This document shows positions 1-8,728 of a stretch of DNA of 64,000 bases, piece after piece. A program made the position numbers and the translations under genes. The notes beneath the pieces were generated by a model. That model saw only the letters and a list, made by a program, of their open reading frames with translations, made no database searches and was not told where the DNA came from. Each line of letters begins with the position of its first letter. The first letter of the stretch is position 1. Source of the DNA: Amycolatopsis aidingensis (GTDB lineage: Bacteria; Actinomycetota; Actinomycetes; Mycobacteriales; Pseudonocardiaceae); assembly GCF_018885265.1 (NCBI RefSeq), contig NZ_CP076538.1:1023501-1087500 (forward strand), in the 5' to 3' direction.

Positions 1-930
1 CTGGTCAACCAGATCGACGTGGTCAAGGAGGAGATCCGGCTCAACGTGCTGAACCGGCCGTACGGCGGGTTCCCGTGGATCCTGCTGCCGCCGGTGCTGT
101 ACTCCACCTTTCCCAACGCGCACAACGGTTACGGCGACTTCACCGACCTGGAGCAGGCCTCCATCGACGACTGCGCCGCGTTCTTCGACACCTACTACGC
201 GCCTGCGAACGCGGTGCTCACCGTGGCCGGTGACTTCGAGGTGGACCGCGCCACGGAGCTGATCGAGAAGCACTTCGGGGACGTGCCGTACCGGCCGGTG
301 CCGCCGCGGCCCTCGTTCGCCGAGCCGCGCCCGACCGGGGAACTGCGGGGCAGCCACAGCGATCCGCACGCCCCGCTGCCCGCGCTGGCCGTGGGGTACC
401 GGATGCCGGATCCGGTCAACGAGCTGGACGGCTACCTGGGCAACCTGGTGCTGTCCGGACTGCTCGCCGACGGCGACGGCTCCCGGCTACAGCAGCGGCT
501 GGTGCACCGCGAGCCGCTGGTCACCGACATCAACGCGGGTGCGGGGCTGTTCGGCCCGTTCGAGGCCCGCGACCCGGACACCTTCTCGGTCACCGCGGTG
601 CACCCGCACGAGGTGTCGCCTGAGCAGGTGCTCGGCGCGCTGGATGAGGAGCTGGAGGCGCTGGCCGCCACCCCGCCCGACGAGCAGGAACTGGCCAAGA
701 TCACCGCCAGGTGGAGCGCGAGCCTGCACTCCGAGCACGACCGGCTGATCAGCAGGACTCTCGCGCTCGGTTCCTTCGAGTTGCTTTACGGCGATCCGGC
801 GCTGGTGTACGGCCTCGCCGACCGGATCGCTGCCGTGACCCCGTCCGATGTGTCCGCGGCCGCCAAGGCGCTGCGCCCGGACGCCAGGGCCGTGCTCGTG
901 GTCGAGCCGGCGCAGGGAGGTACCCAGTGA
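1..930 (+). CDS. M16 (pitrilysin) family zinc peptidase, C-terminal part (5' end outside window)
   Basis: The reading frame is open from base 1, so this is the C-terminal part of a longer gene. The first residues (QIDVVKEEIRLNV) match the helix that follows the HxxEH zinc site in processing-protease-like M16 enzymes; the zinc site itself lies upstream of the window. What remains is the end of the catalytic domain and the second structural M16 domain. The stop TGA overlaps the GTG of the next M16 gene, so the two are translationally coupled. This is the usual bacterial layout of one catalytic and one partner subunit that form a heterodimer degrading peptides. The substrate is unknown. Confidence 0.85.
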   Translation: MVNQIDVVKEEIRLNVLNRPYGGFPWILLPPVLYSTFPNAHNGYGDFTDLEQASIDDCAAFFDTYYAPANAVLTVAGDFEVDRATELIEKHFGDVPYRPVPPRPSFAEPRPTGELRGSHSDPHAPLPALAVGYRMPDPVNELDGYLGNLVLSGLLADGDGSRLQQRLVHREPLVTDINAGAGLFGPFEARDPDTFSVTAVHPHEVSPEQVLGALDEELEALAATPPDEQELAKITARWSASLHSEHDRLISRTLALGSFELLYGDPALVYGLADRIAAVTPSDVSAAAKALRPDARAVLVVEPAQGGTQ

Positions 931-2306
931 CGAGTGCGACGCATCGCAGCGCCGAGGAGATCGGCCGCACTGCGACCGGGCCGCGCGAGGTGCCGCCGCT
1001 TGGCGAGCAGCGTGCCGCGGCCGACCTGGCCCATGTGGACACCGTGCTCGGCAACGGGCTGCGGCTGCTCGCCGTGCGCAAGGCCAATGTCCCGCTGGTG
1101 GAGTTCCGCCTTTCCATCCCGTTCGCAGGGGACGATCCGATGCACCCGGCGACCGCCGAGGTGCTCGCGGAGAGCCTGCCGACCGGAACCCGCAGGCGGG
1201 ACCGGGTAGCGATCGACACCGAACTGGCCCTGATCGGCGGCGAGCTGGCCACCATGGTGGACCCCGAACGGCTCGCGGTGAACGGCAGCTCGCTGGCCAG
1301 TGAGCTGCCGACCCTGCTCGACGTGCTGGCCGATGTGCTCACCGAGGCGTCCTATGTGGACAACGAGGTGCACAGGGAGTCGGCAAGGATCGGGGAACGG
1401 CTCGCGGTGGCTCGCACCCAGCCACGGGTGATCGCCAGGGAGGCGTTGCAGCGGCGGCGGTACGGCGACCACCCCTACACCCGCGAGGTGCCGCAGGCCG
1501 CCGATGTCGCCGAGGTGACCCCGGAGCGGGTGCGGGCGCTGCACGCGGCGGCGGTGCTGCCGCGGGGCTCGACCCTGGTGCTGGTGGGAGACATCGATCC
1601 GGACACCGTGGCCGCCGACATCGAGCGGGCGCTGGCGGACTGGCACTCGCCGTCCTCGGCCTCGGTGCTGCCCGCCCTGCCGGAGCTGTCCGGCGGGGAC
1701 GCGCTGCTGGTGCCGAGGCCGGGTGCGGTGCAGTCGCAGATCCGGCTGTCCGCGCAGGCGCTGCCACGCACCGACTCCCGCTACGCCGCGCTGCAACTGG
1801 CGAACCTCGCCTTCGGCGGGTACTTCTCCTCCCGGCTGGTGGAGAACATCCGGGAGGAGAAGGGCTACACCTACAGCGCGCACTCCGGGTTCGAGTTCAC
1901 CGGGAGCAACGCCACCGTGCAGGTGGACGCCGACACCGCGAGCGAGGTGACCGCCGCCGCCCTGCTGGAGACCCGCTACGAGCTGGGCAGGCTGGGCCTG
2001 GTGCCGCCGACCGCGGAGGAGGTGGAGACCGTGCGGCAGTACGCCATCGGCTCGCTGCTGATCGCCACCTCCTCGCAGTCCGGGCTTGCCAGCCAGCTGT
2101 CCGCGCTGGCCTCGGTCGGCCTTGGCGTGGACTGGCTGGCCGGGCACCCGGAGCGGCTGGCCGCGGTCACCGCCGACGAGGTCGCCGAGGCGGCGCTGGA
2201 GTTCTTCGCCCCCAAGCGGTTCACCGGTGTGGTGGTCGGCGATCCGGACACCCTCGAACCGAAGCTGTCCGCGCTCGGGAACATTGCGGTGGAGCGCGGA
2301 GCGTGA
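927..2306 (+). CDS. M16 family peptidase-like partner subunit (no HxxEH)
   Basis: 459 residues from a GTG that shares bases with the upstream stop (GTGA). An M16 fold is shown by the N-terminal strand-helix part (GLRLLAVRKANVPLVEFRL) and by the C-terminal NIREEKGYTYSAHSGF block, the conserved Arg/Tyr region that contacts substrate in M16B enzymes. Where a catalytic subunit has HxxEH this protein reads AEVLAESLPTGT, so zinc cannot be bound in the usual way. It is therefore inferred to be the non-catalytic partner of the upstream subunit, as in mitochondrial processing peptidase and Sphingomonas-type heterodimers. It overlaps nudC by 4 bp (GTGA), giving a three-gene operon. Confidence 0.88.
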   Translation: MTSATHRSAEEIGRTATGPREVPPLGEQRAAADLAHVDTVLGNGLRLLAVRKANVPLVEFRLSIPFAGDDPMHPATAEVLAESLPTGTRRRDRVAIDTELALIGGELATMVDPERLAVNGSSLASELPTLLDVLADVLTEASYVDNEVHRESARIGERLAVARTQPRVIAREALQRRRYGDHPYTREVPQAADVAEVTPERVRALHAAAVLPRGSTLVLVGDIDPDTVAADIERALADWHSPSSASVLPALPELSGGDALLVPRPGAVQSQIRLSAQALPRTDSRYAALQLANLAFGGYFSSRLVENIREEKGYTYSAHSGFEFTGSNATVQVDADTASEVTAAALLETRYELGRLGLVPPTAEEVETVRQYAIGSLLIATSSQSGLASQLSALASVGLGVDWLAGHPERLAAVTADEVAEAALEFFAPKRFTGVVVGDPDTLEPKLSALGNIAVERGA

Positions 2307-3325
2307 CCACTCAGCCGTTCCAGCTCGGTACCCTGCCGACGCTGTCGCGGTCCACTGTGGACCGGCAGGAGTCGTTGCGGGCCGATCCGGAGCGGCTGCT
2401 GACGCGCTGGCCGAGTGCCAGGGTGGTGCTGCTGGACGACACCGGGCGCACCCCGGTGCCGTTCGGCGAAACCGCCCTGGCCACCCGCAAGGCCGCGGCA
2501 TACGGCGACCGGCCACCGGCGGAGGCGACGTTCCTCGGCGAGTGGCAGGGCGTGGACTACTGGGGCCTGCCCGGCGCGCCCGATGGCGAGGTCGAGCCGG
2601 TGCCCATGCGGGGCAGCTGGGGCGTCACGGACAGCGCACCCGGCGCGGACGGCGAGGTGTGGCTGGACCTGCGCGGGCACGGCGACCTGCTGGACGACAC
2701 CTCGGCCGGGTTGTTCACCACCGCCCTCGCGCTGCGCAACTGGCACCGCAGGGCGCGGTTCTGCGCCCGCTGCGGCGGGCAGACCCGCCGGATCCAGCAC
2801 GGCTGGGCCGCGGTGTGCGACGCCTGCGGCCGGGAGGAGTACCCGCGTACCGACCCGGCGGTGATCTGCCTGGTGCACGACGACTCCGGGGTGAACGGGG
2901 AGCGGGTGCTGCTGGCGCGGCAGCCGAACTGGCCACCGCATCGCTACTCGGTGCTCGCCGGGTTCGTGGAGGCCGGGGAGTCCCTGGAGAGCTGCGTCAC
3001 CAGGGAGATCCGCGAGGAGGTCGGAGTCGAGGTCTCCGATGTCCGCTACCTCGGCAGCCAGCCCTGGCCCTTCCCGCGCTCGATCATGCTGGGCTTCGCG
3101 GCCAGGGCGGACCCCGCCGCCCCGCTGCGGCCCGCGGACGGCGAGATCGAGAGCGCCCTCTGGGCCACCCGCGCGGAGTTACGGGAGACCTTCGCCAACA
3201 GCCAGACCCGCAACGGGGACGCCGTGCCCACCCCGATCGGCGGCGGCGCGGGCCGGATGCTGCTGCCCGGCAACTCCTCCATCGCCAGGATCATGCTCGA
3301 ATCCTGGACCCACGCCCACCCCTGA
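2303..3325 (+). CDS. nudC: NAD(H) pyrophosphatase / deNADding Nudix hydrolase
   Basis: 340 residues, normal for actinobacterial NudC. It has an N-terminal NudC-like domain, a four-Cys zinc ribbon (CARCGG ... CDACGREEYPR, about residues 154-181) and a C-terminal Nudix box (GFVEAGE ... REIREEVGVE, about residues 219-240) whose REXXEE glutamates bind Mg2+. The family splits NAD(H) into NMN(H) and AMP and removes NAD caps from RNA 5' ends. The GTG start lies inside the stop of the M16 partner gene. The stop codon is in the left arm of a hairpin at 3321-3363. Confidence 0.93.
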   Translation: MTTQPFQLGTLPTLSRSTVDRQESLRADPERLLTRWPSARVVLLDDTGRTPVPFGETALATRKAAAYGDRPPAEATFLGEWQGVDYWGLPGAPDGEVEPVPMRGSWGVTDSAPGADGEVWLDLRGHGDLLDDTSAGLFTTALALRNWHRRARFCARCGGQTRRIQHGWAAVCDACGREEYPRTDPAVICLVHDDSGVNGERVLLARQPNWPPHRYSVLAGFVEAGESLESCVTREIREEVGVEVSDVRYLGSQPWPFPRSIMLGFAARADPAAPLRPADGEIESALWATRAELRETFANSQTRNGDAVPTPIGGGAGRMLLPGNSSIARIMLESWTHAHP

Positions 3326-3363
3326 CCGGTGCTGTGAGTGGCCCGTTCACTGCGCCGGTCAGG
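3321..3363. terminator. bidirectional terminator hairpin between convergent genes
   Basis: A perfect 9-bp inverted repeat, CCTGACCGG (3321-3329) and CCGGTCAGG (3355-3363), lies between nudC and the disrupted lipoprotein gene that runs toward it. The TGA of nudC is inside the left arm, and the TGA of the reverse-strand gene is inside the right arm. There is no U tract, as is common in high-GC actinobacteria, so termination is inferred. Confidence 0.55.
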
Positions 3364-4143
3364 TGAGGTGGAGGGAGCGGGCCATGCTGCGGAAGGCGGG
3401 AAGCTGGTCCGGATGCGCCTGCGGGCCGAAGTCTCCAGCGACAAGGACGTAGCCACTCTCGTCGAACACGACCGCGGCGTAGGTGGTCCTCGCGCTGCTC
3501 CACCGGGACGGCGGCCTCGCCAGGGGAAGGCGTCGCGACCAGTTTCGGCACCGCGGGATCACCGGGGGCCGCCTGCTCCCCAGCGGACGTCGGTCAGCAC
3601 CTCGCGCAGGTCGGCGGGGGACAGTGGATCGTCCGGCTCCAGGGTGCCGCTCAGCATGACGAGTGCGTCCTCGGCCGCGAACACCACGATCGTCTTGCCG
3701 AAGGTGCCCTGCGCGGCCCGCTGGATGCCGATTGCCGTAACGCCGGGGAACCCCGCAATCGATACATCCCGCTGGACCTCGTCGAACCGGAAGCCTTTCG
3801 CCTCGGCCTGCGGTTCGGCAAAACCCGCGGTGACCTCGGCCAGGCCCTGCTCCGGGGTCTTGTCCGGTAACGGCAGCTCGTTGACCACGACGGTCGTCCT
3901 GGTCCCCTTCCTGCTGATTCCCGGAAGGCTCTCGTCGAGCTGCATTCCTTCGGGGACGCGCAGGGACGCCTTGGTGCGCGGGATCGGGGTGTGCTCGGCG
4001 GCGGTCACCTCCGAACTGGGCGTCGCGCGGGTGGTGTTCGTCGCCGGAACCGGCCCGTCCGGCTCGTCGCCGGTGGCGCAGCCGGTGAGGGTGAGCAGGA
4101 TGGTGAGCAGGCCGATCGCTGGTGCGGTTCTCCGGGTTCGCAT
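3359..4143 (-). pseudogene. secreted lipoprotein gene interrupted by two apparent frameshifts
   Basis: The first 194 codons (4143 down to 3559) encode a lipoprotein. It has a Sec/lipobox signal (ILLTLTGCATG), a Thr/Pro-rich linker, and a domain with repeated beta-strand-like blocks (TTVVVNELPLPDK, GFPGVTAIGIQ, TIVVFAAEDALVMLSGTLE). After the early stop the similarity seems to continue in a second frame (PAVPKLVATPSPGEAAVPVEQ) and then a third (TTYAAVVFDESGYVLVAGDFG), ending at 3359. Single-base errors near 3577-3581 (CCCC) or 3564-3568 (GGGGG), and near 3485, would restore one frame of about 260 residues. It could be sequencing error or real decay. The family is not recognised. Confidence 0.55.
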
Positions 4144-4172
4144 CCCAGCAGGTTAGCCACGGCGGTCAGAGG

Positions 4173-5552
4173 TCAGAGCAGGGCGCCGAGGGGGAGGATC
4201 AGGGCGATCGCCACCACGGAGATCACCGTCTCCATCAGCGACCAGCTCTTGATGGTCTGCCCGACCGACAGCCCGAAGTACTCCTTCACCAGCCAGAAAC
4301 CGGCGTCGTTGAGGTGCGAGAAGAACAGCGAGCCAGCGCCGATGGCCAGCACCAGCAACGCGCTGTGCGTGGGGTCCAGGGTGGCCGCCAGCGGGGCCAC
4401 GATTCCGGCCGCGGACACCGTCGCCACGGTGGCCGAACCGGTGGCCAGCCGGATGGCCACCGCGACCAGCCAGCCGAGCAGCAGCGGGGAGAAGTCCGCC
4501 CCGGTGGCCAGCCGGGTGATCACGTCCCCGACCCCGGCGTCCACCAGGGTCTGCTTGAACCCGCCGCCCGCGCCGACGATCAGCAGGATGCCCGCGATCG
4601 GTGGCAGCGCGTCGGCCAGGGTGGCGGAGAGCTTGCCGCGGGTGAACCCGGCCGCGCGGCCGAGGGTGACCATGCCGAGCAGCACCGCGGCCAGCAGGGC
4701 CACCAGCGGGTTCCCGACGAAGTCCAGCACCCTGCGCACATGGTCGCCCTCGGCAAGCAGGATGTCGGCCAGGGCCTTGCCCATCATCAGCACCACCGGC
4801 AGCAGCACCGTGCTCACGGTGGCAAGGAAGCTCGGCGCCCGGTCCCGGCCGGTGCCGGATGCCCCCGGTGCGGCCTCGGGAACCAGGTGCGCGGGTGCGG
4901 TCGCGTCCGGCACCAGCCGGGCGGCCAGCCGGCCGAACAGCGGACCGGCGACGATCACCGTGGGGATGGCCACCAGCACACCGAGCGCGAGGGTGATGCC
5001 AACGTTGGCGTTCAGCGCCCCCGCCGCGGCCAGTGGGCCCGGATGCGGCGGCACCAGGCCGTGCAGCACCGAAAGGCCCGCCAGCGCGGGAATCCCGAGC
5101 AGCATCAGCGGCTTCCCGGTCCGCCGGGACACCAGCAACACCACCGGAATGAGCATTACCAGGCCGATCTCGAAGAACATCGGCAGCCCGATCAGCGCGG
5201 CCACCAGCGCCATCGACCAGGGCAGCAGCCGTCGCCCGGAGCGGGAGATGATGGTGTCCACGATCTGCTCGGCACCGCCGGAGTCGGCGAGCAGCCTGCC
5301 CAGCATGGCGCCGAGCGCGATCAGCACCCCCACCGAGGCCACGGTGGAACCGACCCCGTCGGTGAAACTGTCGATCAGGCTGTCCACCGGCATCCCGGCC
5401 ACCAGCCCGAGCAGCCCGGAGCTGAGGATCAGCGCCAGGAACGGGTGCAGCTTCAGCTTGGTGATCAGGACGACGATCAGCGCGATGGCCAGCAGGGTGG
5501 CCGCGATCAGCCGGGTGTCCTGCCCGGTCCACGCGGCGGCGAGTGTGTTCAC
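4173..5552 (-). CDS. gntP: GntP family gluconate:H+ symporter
   Basis: 459 residues, very hydrophobic, with about a dozen membrane segments. GntP signature regions are visible: KLHPFLALILSSGLLGLVAG near the N terminus, LHGLVPPHPGPLAAA in the middle, and FKQTLVDAGVGD plus GSLFFSHLNDAGFWLVKEYFGL near the C terminus. The family imports gluconate or related sugar acids with protons. The GTG start at 5552 overlaps the gntK stop (GTGA), so transporter and kinase are coupled. An in-frame extension upstream exists but would run deep into gntK. Expected to be controlled by the divergent GntR gene. Confidence 0.93.
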   Translation of the reverse strand: MNTLAAAWTGQDTRLIAATLLAIALIVVLITKLKLHPFLALILSSGLLGLVAGMPVDSLIDSFTDGVGSTVASVGVLIALGAMLGRLLADSGGAEQIVDTIISRSGRRLLPWSMALVAALIGLPMFFEIGLVMLIPVVLLVSRRTGKPLMLLGIPALAGLSVLHGLVPPHPGPLAAAGALNANVGITLALGVLVAIPTVIVAGPLFGRLAARLVPDATAPAHLVPEAAPGASGTGRDRAPSFLATVSTVLLPVVLMMGKALADILLAEGDHVRRVLDFVGNPLVALLAAVLLGMVTLGRAAGFTRGKLSATLADALPPIAGILLIVGAGGGFKQTLVDAGVGDVITRLATGADFSPLLLGWLVAVAIRLATGSATVATVSAAGIVAPLAATLDPTHSALLVLAIGAGSLFFSHLNDAGFWLVKEYFGLSVGQTIKSWSLMETVISVVAIALILPLGALL

Positions 5553-6046
5553 GGACTGCCCTCGCTTTCCTTCCGGAGTGCGATACGCACGATGTCCTCC
5601 GGAGGCGTCGCGATATCCGCGGTCAGCCCGCGCTCGTCCGGCTGCAGCGGTTCGAGGTCGGCGAGCTGGGAGTCCAGCAGGGACACCGGCATGAAATGGC
5701 TGGAGCGCCCCGTCATCCGGCCGGCCAGCAGCTCCCGGTCCCCGTGCAGGTGCAGGAACCAGACCCGCTCGTCCACTCGCAGCACGTCCCGGTAGGACCG
5801 TTTGAGTGCCGAGCAGCTGACCACCCCACCGGTCGCGGTACGCGCGGCGATCCACTCCGCGATGGCCGCAAGCCACGGGGCCCGGTCGGCGTCGGTGAGC
5901 GGGGTGCCCGCGGACATCTTGGCGATGTTGGCTGCGGGGTGGAAGGAGTCGGCCTCGGCGTACTCGACGCCGAGTGCGGCGGCGAGTTCGGTGCCGACGG
6001 TGGTCTTGCCGGAGCCGGCCACGCCCATGACGACGATGACGCTCAT
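5549..6046 (-). CDS. gntK: gluconokinase
   Basis: 165 residues from the ATG at 6046. A TTG six codons upstream (6064) is possible but is followed by a non-family N terminus. It has the P-loop GVAGSGKTTVG right at the N terminus and the family blocks EADSFHPAANIAKMSAGTPL and SCSALKRSYRDVLR. It phosphorylates gluconate to 6-phosphogluconate for the pentose phosphate pathway. First gene of the gntK-gntP operon; its promoter region, facing gntR, holds two identical 13-bp repeats. Confidence 0.93.
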   Translation of the reverse strand: MSVIVVMGVAGSGKTTVGTELAAALGVEYAEADSFHPAANIAKMSAGTPLTDADRAPWLAAIAEWIAARTATGGVVSCSALKRSYRDVLRVDERVWFLHLHGDRELLAGRMTGRSSHFMPVSLLDSQLADLEPLQPDERGLTADIATPPEDIVRIALRKESEGSP

Positions 6047-6063
6047 GGAGGGAGTGAACCTCA

Positions 6064-6097
6064 AAAGTAGTACTTATTCAAGAGAAAGTAGTACTTA
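6064..6097. promoter_or_regulatory. two direct-repeat operators for the GntR regulator
   Basis: The 13-mer AAAGTAGTACTTA occurs at 6064-6076 and again at 6085-6097, 21 bp apart (two helical turns). Each copy is itself close to a palindrome (AAGTA-GTACTT). The repeats lie between the divergent gntK and gntR genes and are strikingly AT-rich for this DNA. FCD-type GntR proteins bind short near-palindromes in such positions, and release on gluconate or 6-phosphogluconate is inferred. Confidence 0.65.
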
Positions 6098-6145
6098 ATC
6101 GAAACAGGCGGGTAACCTGGGGGAAACGGCGAAACTGGAGGTGGG

Positions 6146-6850
6146 GTGGCCGACAGCAGGCACACGCTGATGCTGGACGCGCTGGGTGCGGCGATCGTGA
6201 GCGGTTCCCTGGAACCGGGGGCCGTGCTGCGGGTCGAGGAGCTACAACAGCGGTTCGAGGTGTCCCGCACGGTCGCCCGCGAGGTCGTCAGGGCGCTGGA
6301 GGGAATCGGCCTGACGACCAGCAAGCGCAGGGTGGGGGTCACCGTGCGGGAGCCCGCGGGCTGGAACCACTACGACCCCCGGCTGATCCGCTGGCAGCTG
6401 GACGGTCCGGGGCGCGCGGAGGCCCTGCGCACGCTGACCGAGCTGCGCAGCGCAGTGGAACCGAGCGCGGCCAGGTTCGCCGCCCTGCGTGCCTCGCCCG
6501 AGCAGCGGGGCCGGTTGCGCGCGCTGGCCACCCGGCTGGCGGGCACCGCCAAGGCCAAAGACCTGGACACTTTCCTCGGGCACGACATCGAGTTCCACCA
6601 TCTGGTACTGACCGCCTCCGGTAACCCGATGTTCGGTCAACTGTCCGAAGTGGTCGCCGAGGTGCTCACCGGCAGGACCGGGCACGGGCTGATGCCTGCC
6701 GAACCGCGGCCCGAGGCGGTGGCCTGGCATGCCGAGGTCGCCGCCGCGATCGAGGCGGGGGACGCGAGCCGGGCCGAACGGGCCATGGGTGACATCGTCG
6801 TGCAGGCCCGGGACGAGATGCTCGAGCTGCTCACACCGCCAGACCCCTAG
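6146..6850 (+). CDS. gntR: GntR family transcriptional regulator, FCD (FadR) subfamily, probable gluconate repressor
   Basis: 234 residues. The N-terminal winged helix-turn-helix (residues about 8-75) carries the GntR pattern VSRTVAREVVRALEGIGLTTSKRRVGVTV. The C-terminal FCD domain has the metal-site pattern D-x3-H ... H (GHDIEFHHLVLTASGN; AWHAEVAAAIEAGD). The GTG start has a strong upstream GGAGGTGGG. It is divergent from gntK-gntP and sits next to two identical operator-like repeats, so it most likely represses that operon and itself. Confidence 0.88.
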   Translation: MADSRHTLMLDALGAAIVSGSLEPGAVLRVEELQQRFEVSRTVAREVVRALEGIGLTTSKRRVGVTVREPAGWNHYDPRLIRWQLDGPGRAEALRTLTELRSAVEPSAARFAALRASPEQRGRLRALATRLAGTAKAKDLDTFLGHDIEFHHLVLTASGNPMFGQLSEVVAEVLTGRTGHGLMPAEPRPEAVAWHAEVAAAIEAGDASRAERAMGDIVVQARDEMLELLTPPDP

Positions 6851-6885
6851 GTGGGGTACCGGCGTCGTTCGGTACCGTCAGGCGG

Positions 6886-7854
6886 GTGAGTGGGGCGAGG
6901 GCGATCGGACTGTTGCTGGGGGTGCTCGCCGACGGTGCCATCGGCGGCCGGAAGCGAGTGGGACCCGCCACCGGCTTCGCGCGGCTGGCCCGCGGGGCCG
7001 AGCGAAAACTGTATGCCGACCGGCCGGTCCCCGGCGTGCTCTACGCCGGTGGGCTGACCGCGGGGGTCGTGCTGGTCGGGCTGGCCGCGGAACGCCTCGG
7101 GCGGCGCGGCCCGGTGCTGCGTGCCCTTGGCACGGCGACCGCCACCTGGGCCGCACTGGGCGGTGCCGCGCTGGCGGCCGATGGCACCGAGCTTGCCCGC
7201 GACCTGGAGACCGGCAGCCTGGAGGCGGCACGGGCCCGGCTGTCCGAGCTCGACCTGCGGGAGACCGCGGGGCTGGACATGATCGGGCTGTCCCGCGCCT
7301 CGGTGGAGGCGGTCGCGGAGAACACCTCGGACGTGGTGGTCGTGCCGCTGCTGTGGGGCGCGCTGGCCGGGATACCGGGGGTACTCGGCGCCCGCGCGGT
7401 CACCGTGCTGGTCCGCACGGTCGGCCCGCCGAACCGGGTCGCGCTGCCGCCGCGCTACCGCCGCTTCGGATGGTGCACCGCCCGGCTGGACGAGGTGGTC
7501 AGCCTGCTGCCGACCAGGGCAGCCGCCGCGCTGACCGTGGCCGCCGCCCCGGTCGTCGGCGGCTCCGGCGCGGGCTCATGGCGGGCATGGCGCCGGGACA
7601 CCGCGGCGCACCCCGGCCCCAACGCGGGCCGGGTAGAAGCCGCCTTCGCCGGTGCGCTGGAGATCCGGCTCGGCGGGCGCACCGCGTACCCGCACGGCAC
7701 GGAGGAGCTGCCGGTGCTCGGCGACGGCCGCAACCCGGACGCGGGCCACGTGACCCGCGCCGTGGAACTGTCCAGGGTGGTCGGCTGGCTGGCCGGGCTC
7801 AGCTCGGCCGTGCTCGCGCTCCTGCTCGGTCTGCGGCGCCGGCATCGCCGGTAG
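6886..7854 (+). CDS. cobD: CobD/CbiB-like adenosylcobinamide-phosphate synthase, divergent
   Basis: 322 residues from a GTG. Family marks are kept in the middle and C terminus: ENTSDVVVVPLLWGALAG and HPGPNAGRVEAAFAGALEIRLGG. Active CobD attaches aminopropanol phosphate to cobyric acid at the membrane. Two usual family blocks are altered: the N-terminal GDPxxxHPV motif reads GGRKRVGPATGF, and the NTLD(A/S)M(V/I)G block reads TVGPPNRVALPP. Activity is therefore uncertain. Position beside SURF1 and ptpA matches mycobacterial cobD. The last 56 bp overlap the convergent SURF1 gene. Confidence 0.8.
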   Translation: MSGARAIGLLLGVLADGAIGGRKRVGPATGFARLARGAERKLYADRPVPGVLYAGGLTAGVVLVGLAAERLGRRGPVLRALGTATATWAALGGAALAADGTELARDLETGSLEAARARLSELDLRETAGLDMIGLSRASVEAVAENTSDVVVVPLLWGALAGIPGVLGARAVTVLVRTVGPPNRVALPPRYRRFGWCTARLDEVVSLLPTRAAAALTVAAAPVVGGSGAGSWRAWRRDTAAHPGPNAGRVEAAFAGALEIRLGGRTAYPHGTEELPVLGDGRNPDAGHVTRAVELSRVVGWLAGLSSAVLALLLGLRRRHRR

Positions 7855-8683
7855 TTCCCAGCCGTTCGGCCTCCTCGTCCTCGGCGAGGATCTGCGCCAC
7901 GGACTTGCGCCGGGCCGGCTTGTCCCGCGGCCGCTCGTCCAGCGCGCCCCCGGGTTTCAGCTCGCGGATGGTGAAGTACAGCCAGCCGAGCAGGGCCATG
8001 GTGCCGAATGCGATCCACTGCAGGGCGTAGGCGAAGAACGGACCCGCCTCCAGCTGGGGCAGCGGCAACGCGCCAAGCACGCCCGGCTGATCCGGCTCCA
8101 GCTGCAGGTAGCCGGGGCGGATGTCCAGTCCGGTGGCCCTGGCCACCACCTTGGAGTCCACGCTGTAGCTGTGCAGCCGCCCCGCGGTGGAGTCATTGGC
8201 GAAGGCGTCCCGCCGCTGCGGGTCGGTCTCGTCGATCCGGACCCTGCCGACCAGGTCCACCCGGCCCTGCGGTGGCGGCTGGTACGCGGGCACCCGGCTG
8301 CGCTCGTCGGGGCGCACGTACCCCCGGTCGACCAGCACCACCCGGCCCTCGGTGGTGCGCAGCGGGGTGAGGATCTCGAAGGCGGGTTCGCCCTGCACCG
8401 TGCGCAGTCGCGCGATCACCTCCTCGCCCGGCAGGTAGCTGCCGGTTACGGTGACCCGTTTCCACTGCGTGCCCTCGTCCGGGGCGGTACCGCCGGGCAG
8501 CACCTCGGCCAGCGGCCGGGGCCGCGCGTCGAAGGAGGCCTGCAGCGCGGCGTTGCGGGTCTCCCGCTCGGTGTCGCGGCTGAACTGCCATGGCGCGAGC
8601 AGGGTGTAACAGGCGGTGGCGAAGGCGAACACCACCACCGTCAGGGCCAGCCAGCTCGGCCGCAGCAGGAACTTCAACCGCAC
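7799..8683 (-). CDS. SURF1 family protein (cytochrome oxidase biogenesis)
   Basis: 294 residues with the SURF1 layout: an N-terminal transmembrane helix (WLALTVVVFAFATACYTLLAPWQF), a soluble beta-rich domain holding the family's RGYVRPD strand and GRVDLVGRVR, and a second helix near the end (FAYALQWIAFGTMALLGWLYFTIRE). The charged tail of about 55 residues is actinobacterial. SURF1 proteins help assemble haem-copper oxidases by handling heme a. Third gene in a run ptpA - fructosamine kinase - SURF1. In mycobacteria SURF1 follows ptpA directly, so the kinase is an extra gene here. Confidence 0.9.
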   Translation of the reverse strand: MRLKFLLRPSWLALTVVVFAFATACYTLLAPWQFSRDTERETRNAALQASFDARPRPLAEVLPGGTAPDEGTQWKRVTVTGSYLPGEEVIARLRTVQGEPAFEILTPLRTTEGRVVLVDRGYVRPDERSRVPAYQPPPQGRVDLVGRVRIDETDPQRRDAFANDSTAGRLHSYSVDSKVVARATGLDIRPGYLQLEPDQPGVLGALPLPQLEAGPFFAYALQWIAFGTMALLGWLYFTIRELKPGGALDERPRDKPARRKSVAQILAEDEEAERLGTTGDAGAADRAGARARPS

Positions 8684-8728
8684 CCCTCAACGGTAAGCGG
8701 TGTGCTGCGCAGCGGGCACGGCGCGGGG

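Noticed and set aside
6850..6886. Cobalamin riboswitch before cobD
   Set aside because: Only 36 bp separate the genes, which is too short for the riboswitch fold, and no B12 box is seen.
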